NCBI RefSeq assembly: GCF_010915705.1
Contig: NZ_JAAIKE010000009.1
Span: forward strand, 1-64,000
From: Pseudotabrizicola algicola
GTDB lineage: Bacteria > Pseudomonadota > Alphaproteobacteria > Rhodobacterales > Rhodobacteraceae
Reading direction: 5' to 3'
Length of the DNA: 64,000 nucleotides
Under the pieces are notes generated by a model. It was not told where the DNA came from. It saw only the letters and a program-made list of their open reading frames with translations, and did not search any database. Positions within the stretch are counted from its first letter, which is position 1; every line of letters starts with the position of its first letter. The translations under genes and the position numbers were made by a program. Positions 42,343 to 51,492 of the stretch are shown in pieces.

Positions 42343-45300
42343 ATGGCCACGCTCGTCCTCGGCGCTGTCGGGTCCGCCATCGGCGGGGCCTTTGGCGGCG
42401 CGATCCTCGGGTTCTCTGGCGCCGCCATCGGTGGCTTCATCGGCTCGACCATCGGCTCGGTGGTCGACAGCTGGATCGTGTCCTCGCTGGCCCCGGCGCA
42501 GAAGATCGAGGGCCAACGCCTCGACAGTCTGCGGATCACATCCGCGACCGAAGGGGCCGTGATTCCGCGCCTCTACGGCCGCATGCGCATCGGCGGCAAC
42601 ATCGTCTGGGCCACCGATTTCCGCGAGGAGACGAAGACCACGACGCAAGGCGGTGGCAAGGGCGGCGGGGGCGGCAAGGTCCGGACCACCGAGTATCTGT
42701 ACTATGCATCCTTCGCGGTCGCCCTCTGCGAAGGCCCGATCACCGGTATCGGCCGCGTCTGGGCCGACGGCAAGCCGCTCGACATGACCGGCATCACCTG
42801 GCGCTGGTATCCGGGGAACGAAACCCAGACCGCCGACCCGTTCATCGCTGCGAAGATGGGGGCGGCCAGCACCCCGGCCTATCGCGGCACGGCCTATGTC
42901 GTCTTTGAAGAACTGGCGCTTTCCACCTACGGCAACCGCCTGCCGCAGCTCAGTTTCGAGGTATTCCGGCCTCTGGCTGATCCGGACACCGCCGAGGGGC
43001 TGGTGAAGGCGGTGACCATGATCCCGGCCTCGGGCGAGTTCACCTACGCGACCGCCCCGGTCAAGAAATCCACCGGCGCTGGCGGCGCGACCGTGGCCGA
43101 GAACCTGAACGCAATCGCCGACACCGCTGACATTGTCGTGGCCCTCGATCGGCTGCAGGCGATGGCCCCGGCAGTGGAAAGCGTCAGCCTCGTCGTGGCC
43201 TGGTTTGGCGATGATCTGCGCGCCGGAAACTGCAAGGTGCGGCCGGGCGTCGAGGTTGCGGCAAAGACCACGACACCGTCGGCATGGGTCGTGAATGGCG
43301 TCAACCGTGCAGACGCGTTTCTGGTCAGCCGAGATGCCGAGGATCGTCCGGTCTACGGCGGCACCCCTTCGGACTTCGCGGTGGTGCAGGCCATCCAGGA
43401 GATGAAGGCGCGCGGCTTGCGGGTCACCTTCTATCCGTTCCTGCTGCTTGACGTGCCGCCCGGCAACACCAAGCCCAATCCTTACAGCGCCAATGCCGCT
43501 GCCTTGGGCCAGCCGACATTCCCCTGGCGGGGGCGGATCACCTGTTCCCCGGCTGCGGGTTTTGCAGGGTCGGTGGACAAGACCGCCGCAGCCGCCACGC
43601 AGGTGTCGGCACTGTTCGGCACAGCGGCGCCCGCGAACTTCAGCGTGTCAGGCACCAATGTCAGCTGGACCGGGCCGGTCGGGGAATGGTCGCTGCGCCG
43701 GATGATCCTGCACTACGCGCATCTGTGCAAAGCGGCCGGGGGCGTCGATGCCTTCCTGATCGGCTCCGAAATGCCCGGCCTCACCACAATCCGGTCGGGT
43801 GCCAGCAGCTATCCCGCCGTCACCGCCTTCAAATCCCTCGCGGCAGATGTGCGCGCGATCCTCGGCGCGGGTTCCAGGATCGGCTATGCCGCCGACTGGT
43901 CGGAATACTTCGGCCACCACCCTGCAGATGGCAGCGGCGATGTGTTCTTCCACCTCGATCCGCTCTGGTCGGATGCCAACATCGACTTCATCGGCATCGA
44001 CAACTACATGCCGCTGTCGGACTGGCGCGACGGCTTCGACCATGCTGATGCCCTCGAGGACTGGTCCGCGATCCATGATCGCGGCTATCTGCAGGCCAAC
44101 ATCGCGGGCGGCGAGGGTTTCGACTGGGTCTACGCCTCGGCCGCGGATCGGTCGGCGCAGATCCGCACTCCGATCACCGATGGCGGCGCTGGCAAACCGT
44201 GGGTCTTCCGCTACAAGGATCTGCGCGCCTGGTGGTCGAACCCGCATTTCAACCGGCCGGGCGGGGTCGAGAGCGGCACGCCGACCGCATGGGTGCCGCA
44301 GTCGAAACCGGTCTGGTTCACGGAACTGGGCTGTCCCGCCATCGACCGAGGCACGAACCAACCGAACGTCTTCTTCGACCCGAAGTCGTCCGAGAGCTTC
44401 ACTCCGTACTTCTCGCGCGGCTGGCGTGATGATGCGATCCAGCGCTCCTATCTCGAGGCCAGCAATCTCTGGTGGGGTCAGAGCACGAACAACCCGGCGT
44501 CGTCCATCTACGGCGGCCGGATGGTCCAGGTTCCGGAATGCGCCGCCTGGACCTGGGATGCGCGGCCCTATCCGTTCTTCCCCGAACTGACCGGGGTCTG
44601 GGCCGACGGCCCGAACTGGCGGCTTGGCCACTGGCTGACCGGACGGCTGGGCGCGGTGTCATTGGCCGCGCTCGTGCGGCACCTCTGCCTGCGCGCTGGG
44701 CTTGCGGAGAACCTGATCGACGTTTCCGGCCTCTGGGGCGCGGTCGAAGGCTATGTGATCGGTTCGCTGGAAAGCCCGCGCGCGTCGATCTCCACGCTGG
44801 CCCGGCATTTCGGATTCGATGCCATCGAGACCGAGGGCGTGATCCGTTTCGTCATGCGCGGCCGCGCCTCGGTCGCCACGCTGGCCATCGACGATCTCGT
44901 CGCCAGTCGGGAAGGCGAGGCGTTCGAACTGACGCGCGGCCAGGAGACCGAACTGCCCCAGGCCCTGAAGTGGCAGGTCGCGCGGGCGGACGAGGATTAT
45001 GATGCCGCTCTCGTCGAAGCCCGACGCATCACCGTCGACACGACGCGCATCGCCTCCGAAGCCTTCCCCATGGCGATCCCGCCCGAGGAGGCCGAGCGCC
45101 GCTGCCGCCGTGCGCTGATGGAAGCCTGGATCGGACGCGAGAGCGCCACCTTCCGCCTGCCGCCCTCGCGTCTGGCCCTCGATCCGGCCGACGTCATACA
45201 GCTGGGCCATGATGGCCGCGAGGTGGAATACCGGCTCGTCTCGGTCGCCGATGCCGAAGCGCGCGGGATCGAGGCGGTGCGTCAGGACCGCGCGGCCTAT

Positions 45301-46314
45301 GACCTGCCGCCCGGGGAGCCCCGGCCCGCGAGCCTTGCAAGCCCCGTCGTCTTTGGGACGCCGGAAGTGGTGATGCTCGACCTCCCGCAGATCACCGAAG
45401 ACCAGCCCGCGCATCGCCCCCTGATCGCCGCCCATGCCAGCCCTTGGCCGGGTGAGATCGCGGTGTTCCGCAGCGCCTCGACCGATGGCTTCAACCTCCT
45501 GACTACCTTTGGCAGTCGCGCGCGGATTGGCACACTGGCCTTCGATTTCTTTCCGGGGCCGACCTGGCGCTTCGATCAAGGCAATGCGCTGGTGGTCGAT
45601 CTTCTGACGGGGACGCTGGAGAGCGTGAGCGATGTCGCCCTATTCGGCGGGGCCAATGCGCTTGCGGTCGAGAGTGCCGCTGGCCAGTGGGAGATCGTGC
45701 AGGCGGGCGCGGCCGAACTGATCGCCCCTGGCCGTTACCGGCTGACCCGGCTCCTGCGCGGCCAGCGCGGAACGGAGAATGCGATGGGCAACCCGGCCCA
45801 GGCCGGAGCGCGGGTCGTGGTGCTGGACGCGGCACTCACCTCTTTGCCCATCGCCGAGGCCGATCTCGGACTGCCGTGGAACTGGCGGGTTGGCCCGGCC
45901 GCGCGTTCTGTCACGGATGACAGCTACGTCGCGCTGGGCTTCACCCCGACCGGGCGCGGCCTTGTCCCATTCGCGCCGGTCCACGTCGAACAGCCTTGGC
46001 GGATCGCGCGAGCCCCAGGCGATCTGACGATCCGCTGGACCCGGCGGTCCCGCGCGCTGGTCGCTGATGCCTGGGAACAGGTCGAGGTGCCGCTGGCCGA
46101 GGACATCGAATCCTACGACGTCCAGATCCTCGACGGGACAACCGTCAAGCGGACGCTGACCTGCACTACGACCTCCGTTCTCTACGCCGCCACCCAGCAG
46201 AGCGCCGATTGGGGTGCACCGCTCGGGCCCGGCCAGACGTTGGCGATCCGCATCTACCAGCTGTCGAACCGCCTCGGCCGCGGCACGCCTGCCGCGGTCA
46301 CGATGCAATTCTGA
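42343..46314 (+). CDS. Host specificity megatron protein (GTA TIM-barrel type)
   Basis: The 1323-residue protein begins with a hydrophobic, glycine-rich segment (about 1-50) and then has the GTA TIM-barrel-like domain (about 440-720; WFTELGCPAIDRGTNQPNVFF near 660). A phage-tail domain and a C-terminal fibronectin-like beta part follow. This is the central fibre that contacts the cell surface and anchors receptor-binding proteins. Its order after the NlpC/P60 gene is as in GTA gp15. Confidence 0.92.
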   Translation: MATLVLGAVGSAIGGAFGGAILGFSGAAIGGFIGSTIGSVVDSWIVSSLAPAQKIEGQRLDSLRITSATEGAVIPRLYGRMRIGGNIVWATDFREETKTTTQGGGKGGGGGKVRTTEYLYYASFAVALCEGPITGIGRVWADGKPLDMTGITWRWYPGNETQTADPFIAAKMGAASTPAYRGTAYVVFEELALSTYGNRLPQLSFEVFRPLADPDTAEGLVKAVTMIPASGEFTYATAPVKKSTGAGGATVAENLNAIADTADIVVALDRLQAMAPAVESVSLVVAWFGDDLRAGNCKVRPGVEVAAKTTTPSAWVVNGVNRADAFLVSRDAEDRPVYGGTPSDFAVVQAIQEMKARGLRVTFYPFLLLDVPPGNTKPNPYSANAAALGQPTFPWRGRITCSPAAGFAGSVDKTAAAATQVSALFGTAAPANFSVSGTNVSWTGPVGEWSLRRMILHYAHLCKAAGGVDAFLIGSEMPGLTTIRSGASSYPAVTAFKSLAADVRAILGAGSRIGYAADWSEYFGHHPADGSGDVFFHLDPLWSDANIDFIGIDNYMPLSDWRDGFDHADALEDWSAIHDRGYLQANIAGGEGFDWVYASAADRSAQIRTPITDGGAGKPWVFRYKDLRAWWSNPHFNRPGGVESGTPTAWVPQSKPVWFTELGCPAIDRGTNQPNVFFDPKSSESFTPYFSRGWRDDAIQRSYLEASNLWWGQSTNNPASSIYGGRMVQVPECAAWTWDARPYPFFPELTGVWADGPNWRLGHWLTGRLGAVSLAALVRHLCLRAGLAENLIDVSGLWGAVEGYVIGSLESPRASISTLARHFGFDAIETEGVIRFVMRGRASVATLAIDDLVASREGEAFELTRGQETELPQALKWQVARADEDYDAALVEARRITVDTTRIASEAFPMAIPPEEAERRCRRALMEAWIGRESATFRLPPSRLALDPADVIQLGHDGREVEYRLVSVADAEARGIEAVRQDRAAYDLPPGEPRPASLASPVVFGTPEVVMLDLPQITEDQPAHRPLIAAHASPWPGEIAVFRSASTDGFNLLTTFGSRARIGTLAFDFFPGPTWRFDQGNALVVDLLTGTLESVSDVALFGGANALAVESAAGQWEIVQAGAAELIAPGRYRLTRLLRGQRGTENAMGNPAQAGARVVVLDAALTSLPIAEADLGLPWNWRVGPAARSVTDDSYVALGFTPTGRGLVPFAPVHVEQPWRIARAPGDLTIRWTRRSRALVADAWEQVEVPLAEDIESYDVQILDGTTVKRTLTCTTTSVLYAATQQSADWGAPLGPGQTLAIRIYQLSNRLGRGTPAAVTMQF

Positions 46315-46335
46315 TCCCAACCCACGGGAACCCCC

Positions 46336-48258
46336 ATGTCCGACACCACGACCCATCTGGGCCTGCCCTATCTTCTGGCGGCGCAAGCGCAGAAGCATGT
46401 CACCCACAACGAGGCGCTGCGGCTGCTCGATGCCATGGTGCAGCTTTCCGTTCTGGACCGCACGCGCACTGCGCCCCCGGCCAGCCCGGCCGACGGCAAC
46501 CGGCACCTCGTGGCCTCCAGCGCAACGGGCCTCTGGGCCGGGTGGGATCTGAACATCGCCTTCTGGATCGACGGCGCATGGGTCAGGCTGGTTCCGCGCA
46601 CCGGCTGGTTGGTGTGGGTCGCAGTCGAGGGCCTGTTTCTCGTCTGGACCGGTGCGGCCTGGGAGGTCATGGGCGAGCCGCGCGATGTGTCGGACGCGGT
46701 GTTCAGCCTAGTGAACGATGCGGACCCGACGAAGAAGGCCACTTTCTCGCTGGCGGGGATCAGCGCGGGCACCACGCGGAGTTTCACCCTGCCCAACACC
46801 TCCTCGGAATTGGCGATCCTCGCAGGCACGCAGACCTTCTCCGGCAACAAGACGTTTTCGGGGACGCTGACGGCATCGGGCACCGTGACGGTCTCGGCGG
46901 CCACGGCGACCATCGGCACCTCCACCGGCACTGCGACCTACGGGATGGGCACCGGGGCCACGACCACGGGCGTCACCAAAACCGTGAACCTCGGCACCGG
47001 AGGTGCGTCCGGGTCCACAACGGTCGTCAACATCGGATCGGCCACCGCCGGGGCGGGTGGGACGACGGTGATCAACACGCCCAACGTCACTTTCGCCAAT
47101 GCCGTGACGCAGGTCGGCATGCCGCAGGCGAACCTGACCGCGCAGCTTCTGGGCCTCGGCGGGGCGACGGCGGACAGCTACAACCGGCTGTCGGTCAACA
47201 CGCCTGCGGTCCTCCTGAACAACGCAGGCACTGGCATCGAGGCGACGGTCAACAAGTCAGCTGCGGGGAACGACGCGGCATTCGCCTTCAAGACCGGGTT
47301 TTCGGCGCGTGCCCTGATCGGCCTTCTCGGCAGCGATGACTTCAGCTTCAAGGTCAGCCCGGACGGATCGGCCTTCTTCGATGCCATCAGGATCGACCGC
47401 ACCAGCGGCCAGGTGGAACTGCCGCAGCCTACGGTCCTGCCGGGACTGGCCGCGGCGCCATCCCCGCCGCCCGCAGGCAAGGCCTCGTTCTATGCCCGCA
47501 ACCGCGCCGGGGCGCCGTGGATCGATGTGATGCGCCCCTCGGGGCGGGACTTTCCGCTGCAGCCGCACTTCGGGGTGAACCGGATCGCCAACTGGGCGCC
47601 TTCGACCGGCACGACGATCACCAGTGAAGGTCTGCCCGTCACCTCGGTCGGCACCGTCTCGCACCCGACGCTCGCCGCCACGAACCTTGCCGCCTCGATG
47701 CGCCGCTGGCGATTGACCTCGGCAGCCGTGGCGGACTCTGTCGCCGATCAGCGATCCGCAGGCTGGGCCTGCTGGCGCGGCAATGCGGCGGGCCTCGGCG
47801 GCTGGACTTTCGTCACGCGGATTTCGCTGACGACGCTGCAGGCAACAGGGATGGGGTTCTTCGGGCTTTACGGCTCTACCGCCGCGCTTGCCACCACCCT
47901 GACGCTGGCCGCCGCGGTGAACTGCATCGGCATCGGTTTCCAGCGCGGAACCCATGCAAACTGGCAGCTGGTCCGCAACGACGGCACCGGTGCGCCGACC
48001 CTGACCGACATGGGCGCGTCCTTCGCCATCGCCACGGGTGGCGTGCTGACGCTCTTCATCGCCGCGCCGCCGAATGGCAGTTCCGTCTGGGTGCGCGTCT
48101 TGGACGAGGTTTCCGGCGCGGTGTTCGAGCAGGAGATCACCGCCGACCTGCCCGCCGCCACACAGTTCCTGTCGCCGCGGCTCTTCCTCAACACCGGCGC
48201 GACCTCCGCCGCCGTCGCCTACGACTGCGCCGGGGTTTATCTGGAAACGGATTTTTGA
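46336..48258 (+). CDS. DUF2793 tail spike / receptor-binding protein
   Basis: The 640-residue protein starts with the DUF2793 attachment domain (LGLPYLLAAQAQKHVTHNEAL near 9-29, then WAGWDLNIAFWIDGAWV). A Thr/Gly/Ala-rich stretch (about 175-260) of short beta repeats follows, and then a C-terminal domain that is probably the adhesin. It is the last phage gene and likely sets host range. The stop is followed within 130 bases by the convergent Zorya operon. Confidence 0.85.
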   Translation: MSDTTTHLGLPYLLAAQAQKHVTHNEALRLLDAMVQLSVLDRTRTAPPASPADGNRHLVASSATGLWAGWDLNIAFWIDGAWVRLVPRTGWLVWVAVEGLFLVWTGAAWEVMGEPRDVSDAVFSLVNDADPTKKATFSLAGISAGTTRSFTLPNTSSELAILAGTQTFSGNKTFSGTLTASGTVTVSAATATIGTSTGTATYGMGTGATTTGVTKTVNLGTGGASGSTTVVNIGSATAGAGGTTVINTPNVTFANAVTQVGMPQANLTAQLLGLGGATADSYNRLSVNTPAVLLNNAGTGIEATVNKSAAGNDAAFAFKTGFSARALIGLLGSDDFSFKVSPDGSAFFDAIRIDRTSGQVELPQPTVLPGLAAAPSPPPAGKASFYARNRAGAPWIDVMRPSGRDFPLQPHFGVNRIANWAPSTGTTITSEGLPVTSVGTVSHPTLAATNLAASMRRWRLTSAAVADSVADQRSAGWACWRGNAAGLGGWTFVTRISLTTLQATGMGFFGLYGSTAALATTLTLAAAVNCIGIGFQRGTHANWQLVRNDGTGAPTLTDMGASFAIATGGVLTLFIAAPPNGSSVWVRVLDEVSGAVFEQEITADLPAATQFLSPRLFLNTGATSAAVAYDCAGVYLETDF

Positions 48259-48384
48259 GCGGAGTAGCTGAGGATGACGATTTCATCCCACCGTTTCCGC
48301 GCCGATCACGAGCGGGGTGTGGCTTCCAAATGGATATCGTTGGGGCGCGGCGGCATTGGTTCCAACAGAGCCATCTAATCTGGG

Positions 48385-51300
48385 TCACGCATATGGAATC
48401 GATCCGTCAGGGTTCGATTGTGGCAAAGTCATATCGTCACGCCTGAACATCATAGTCATCGCTGCATGTATGGGATCTCCTGTTTGGGTTGATGCGCCGT
48501 CGGCCAACATCTGTTGAAGTCGGCTTGCATCCTCCTCTGTGTCCCCCATCGGCCAGAGGGCGGAGCTGGCCAGCCGCCGTTTCCGGGTCATCAGGGAATG
48601 TAGCAGGCAGTCAAAGGAGTTGTGCTGATACCCGGGATGGATCGCCATCGGGACGTGCACGGTGACCGGACGGGTCTGACCGATCCGATGAACCCGGTCA
48701 TTGCACTGTTCCTCGACGGCCGGGTTCCACCAACGCGAGAGGTGGATTACATGCGTGGCCGCGGTTAGGGTCAGACCGGTCCCTGCCGCCTTTGGTCCAA
48801 GCACAAGCACCTCAAACCCCTCATCACGCTTGAGGTGGCGCTGGAACCGGGTGACGATCTCCTGACGCCGCGGGATCGGGGTGCTACCGTTGATGAGGTC
48901 GACGCGGGGCAGCCGGAACTCCCGCTTCACCAGCTCGATGAACCGGTGCTGCATCTTGATGTGCTCGATGAAGACGAGCGCGCGTTCCCCCCGGTCCCGG
49001 ACCCCGCGGAGGATGTCGATCGAGGCCTGCAGCCGGGCGGACATCGCCACATAGGCTGCGTCCTCTGCGGCGGCTTCCGCATTCGGGTGGACGGAGACGG
49101 ACCGGATGTGGTGCAGCATCTTGAGTGCGGCCCCCCGAGTCCCGGAGGAGAGCTTGCGCCGGGCCTCCTCATAGGTGGCTGCCTGGACTTCCGGCATGAG
49201 GCGCGGGTGAATACGCCGCCCTTTGGCGGGCAGGTCCTTCGCGACCTCCTCCTTAAGTCGGCGTAGCGCCACGGGTGGCAGCCCGTCCTGCGGCTCAAAC
49301 ACGAGCGAGTAGAGCTCCCGCATGTTCCCCTCGGCCGCCTCCCCGAACCGGGCTCGGAAGTCCGACAGGGACCCTAGGCGGCCCGGCGTGATCTGCTCCA
49401 TGATCGCCCAGAGGTCGACGGTGCTGTTCTCGATCGGCGTCCCGGTCAGCCCGATCCGGAAGTCCGCGTTCAACGCCATCGCCGCTTTGGCGCTTAGCGT
49501 GGTCGGGTTCTTTACGTTCTGGATCTCGTCGAACACAGCGGTCGAGAAGGGGATTTTCGCTAGGGAATGCTGGTAGTTCGTCAAGGTGGTGTAGGTGGTC
49601 AGAACCCAGTAGCGGTGACCCCGCCCCTCCGCGATCGCCTCATGAAGGTCCGAGAGGTCAAGGATCGCGTTCCCGCTCTCCGTCTCGACCCCCTGCGGTC
49701 CCGGCTTCTTCTTCCCGCCAAGCGCGGACCCGTAGAGCCGGATCACGTTGCCGAGCGCGGGCGCCCGGAGATGCTTGTCGACCTCCAGCTCCCAGTTCTC
49801 AAGAAGCGAGGTGGGAGCGACGACAAGGACCGGTCCGGTCCGGCCTCCTTCAGCGCGCGTCATGTTCTCCTTCATCCAGGCGAGGAAGGCGATCGCTTGC
49901 AGGGTCTTGCCGAGCCCCTGCTCATCAGCGTTAAGGACCCCGGGCATTCCGGCAGCCCAAGCGTCCAGCTTCCAGCGGAAGCTGTCCAGTTGGTGCCCCT
50001 TCAGATCCGCCTGAACGACCTCAGGCAGGCTGTCCGGAGCGAGTCTGGTGCGCGGCTTGACACGCGCCGCCCATCTCAGCTCCGACAGGTTGTCGGCCGT
50101 GTCCACAATGATCGGACCAACCTGCTGCTCAACGGGCTCGTCTGGTCCCAGAACCGGATCGGCCTCACCGCGCCCTTTCAGCGTCTCGAGACGCTGCTCG
50201 AGCGCCACCCGAGTGGTCTGGGTGGCAGGGATCTCCGCGCCACCGACATCGACGGTTGGGGCGCCGACCGCCATAGCCCGCTCCACCTCGCCGATCAGCT
50301 GCTCAACCTGATCCGGAGGCATCGCCTCGATCCTCTGCGCCGCCGCGCCGGTGAACGCTTCCGGGAGCCAGGTGGTCCCGGAGCCGGTGATCTGGATTTC
50401 TGGCTTCGCATAGACCGTGATCCCAATCACCCGATCGGAGTATTCGGAATACTCGACCGTTTCCACGAAGGCGGGCTCGGCCGCCTTCTCGATCAGCTCC
50501 TGCTCCGCGGCTGGCGAGAGCCCCTCAAGGCGCCCTTTCGAGCGCAGGTGCTCGGTTACAGCGTCGGTGATCCTCTGGCGCGGGTTGCGCATGAAGGCGG
50601 CGCGGGTGACCGGGTCCGCCTGCTGCATCTCCGTCATCACCTTCAGGACCGGGGCCGCAGACGGATCCACCACCAGGTAGTTTTGCGCCCCGAGCTTGTA
50701 GGCGGGCCGTGCACCGCGCGAGAAGGCGAGGTTCTGGAACGTGTCCAGCCGGCCCCCGTTCAGCTCCGCCTCACGCTCGCTGATCGGTGCCCCCTCGCTG
50801 GCCGCGGTATCGACCGCCTCCCCGGAGAACGGAATGATCGCGAACTGGTCATCCCCCTTCGGACTGATAGAGAACCGGTCCGTCAGGGTCACCTCGAGCC
50901 CGGACAGGAAGTCCGTCATCCCCAACCGGGCCTCCGCGTCCTTCCCGCTCATCCGGACACCCGGCTCCAGCGCGCGGCGGAACCGGGCCAGCGCCTCCCA
51001 GTGCGCATCTAGATCAGACCCGGACTGGAACCGATCCGCCACCTCGAGCGCGTCCAGCATCCAGCGCGGCAGCCGGCGCAGCCCGTCCGAGCCCGTTCCG
51101 GACGTCTGGGCGATCGCCCCGGTCCGCTGCACGAGCTCGCGCCGACCGGCCCGGACCCACTCATGGGTCAGCCGGAACTCCGGCGAGCCGAGGAGGCCGG
51201 ACACGTCCGTCCTAAGGGTGAGGTCGATCAGCGGCGGGAGCCCGAGCGCCTCCGCCGTTTCCGAGGAGAGTCCGCCGAGGGTGCGGTGGGTCATGCGGAT

Positions 51301-51492
51301 CCGGCTTCCGCCGATCTCCACCTCGTCCCCCGCCTCCTCGGCGGTCGACCTCAGGTCCGCGAGGGCGAAGCTGAGGTGCTGATCATGGTCGATGATCTGG
51401 TCCGACGGGCGCGACAACAGTCGGTTGAGCAGGGTCTGCCTGGACCGGAAATCCAGGGTCACCCCATCCGTGTCGTAGGAGAGCTGGATCAT
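48385..51492 (-). CDS. zorD: Zorya type I component ZorD, SNF2 helicase-nuclease-like
   Basis: The 1035-residue protein has a long N-terminal domain (about 1-480) and an SNF2 motor. Walker A is ADEQGLGKT near 520-528, motif II is FDEIQ near 654 in place of DEAH, and the C-terminal motif NDRVHRIGQTRP lies near 930. In Zorya, ZorD acts on invading DNA after the membrane complex is triggered. It is the last gene of the operon and overlaps zorC by four bases. Its tail ends opposite the phage spike gene. Confidence 0.9.
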   Translation of the reverse strand: MIQLSYDTDGVTLDFRSRQTLLNRLLSRPSDQIIDHDQHLSFALADLRSTAEEAGDEVEIGGSRIRMTHRTLGGLSSETAEALGLPPLIDLTLRTDVSGLLGSPEFRLTHEWVRAGRRELVQRTGAIAQTSGTGSDGLRRLPRWMLDALEVADRFQSGSDLDAHWEALARFRRALEPGVRMSGKDAEARLGMTDFLSGLEVTLTDRFSISPKGDDQFAIIPFSGEAVDTAASEGAPISEREAELNGGRLDTFQNLAFSRGARPAYKLGAQNYLVVDPSAAPVLKVMTEMQQADPVTRAAFMRNPRQRITDAVTEHLRSKGRLEGLSPAAEQELIEKAAEPAFVETVEYSEYSDRVIGITVYAKPEIQITGSGTTWLPEAFTGAAAQRIEAMPPDQVEQLIGEVERAMAVGAPTVDVGGAEIPATQTTRVALEQRLETLKGRGEADPVLGPDEPVEQQVGPIIVDTADNLSELRWAARVKPRTRLAPDSLPEVVQADLKGHQLDSFRWKLDAWAAGMPGVLNADEQGLGKTLQAIAFLAWMKENMTRAEGGRTGPVLVVAPTSLLENWELEVDKHLRAPALGNVIRLYGSALGGKKKPGPQGVETESGNAILDLSDLHEAIAEGRGHRYWVLTTYTTLTNYQHSLAKIPFSTAVFDEIQNVKNPTTLSAKAAMALNADFRIGLTGTPIENSTVDLWAIMEQITPGRLGSLSDFRARFGEAAEGNMRELYSLVFEPQDGLPPVALRRLKEEVAKDLPAKGRRIHPRLMPEVQAATYEEARRKLSSGTRGAALKMLHHIRSVSVHPNAEAAAEDAAYVAMSARLQASIDILRGVRDRGERALVFIEHIKMQHRFIELVKREFRLPRVDLINGSTPIPRRQEIVTRFQRHLKRDEGFEVLVLGPKAAGTGLTLTAATHVIHLSRWWNPAVEEQCNDRVHRIGQTRPVTVHVPMAIHPGYQHNSFDCLLHSLMTRKRRLASSALWPMGDTEEDASRLQQMLADGASTQTGDPIHAAMTMMFRRDDMTLPQSNPDGSIPYA

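Noticed and set aside
38937-46314. A genuine gene transfer agent cluster
   Set aside because: The tail genes are GTA-like, but the region also has a repressor, integrase, replication, lambda-type terminase and att sites, so it is a prophage with a GTA-like tail module.
48255-48446. Small ORF between the tail spike and zorD
   Set aside because: It overlaps the end of both genes, has no ribosome-binding site and no motif.
49567-51012. 481-codon plus-strand frame opposite zorD
   Set aside because: It lies wholly antisense to a motif-rich helicase, has no motif of its own, and long antisense frames are common at this GC content.
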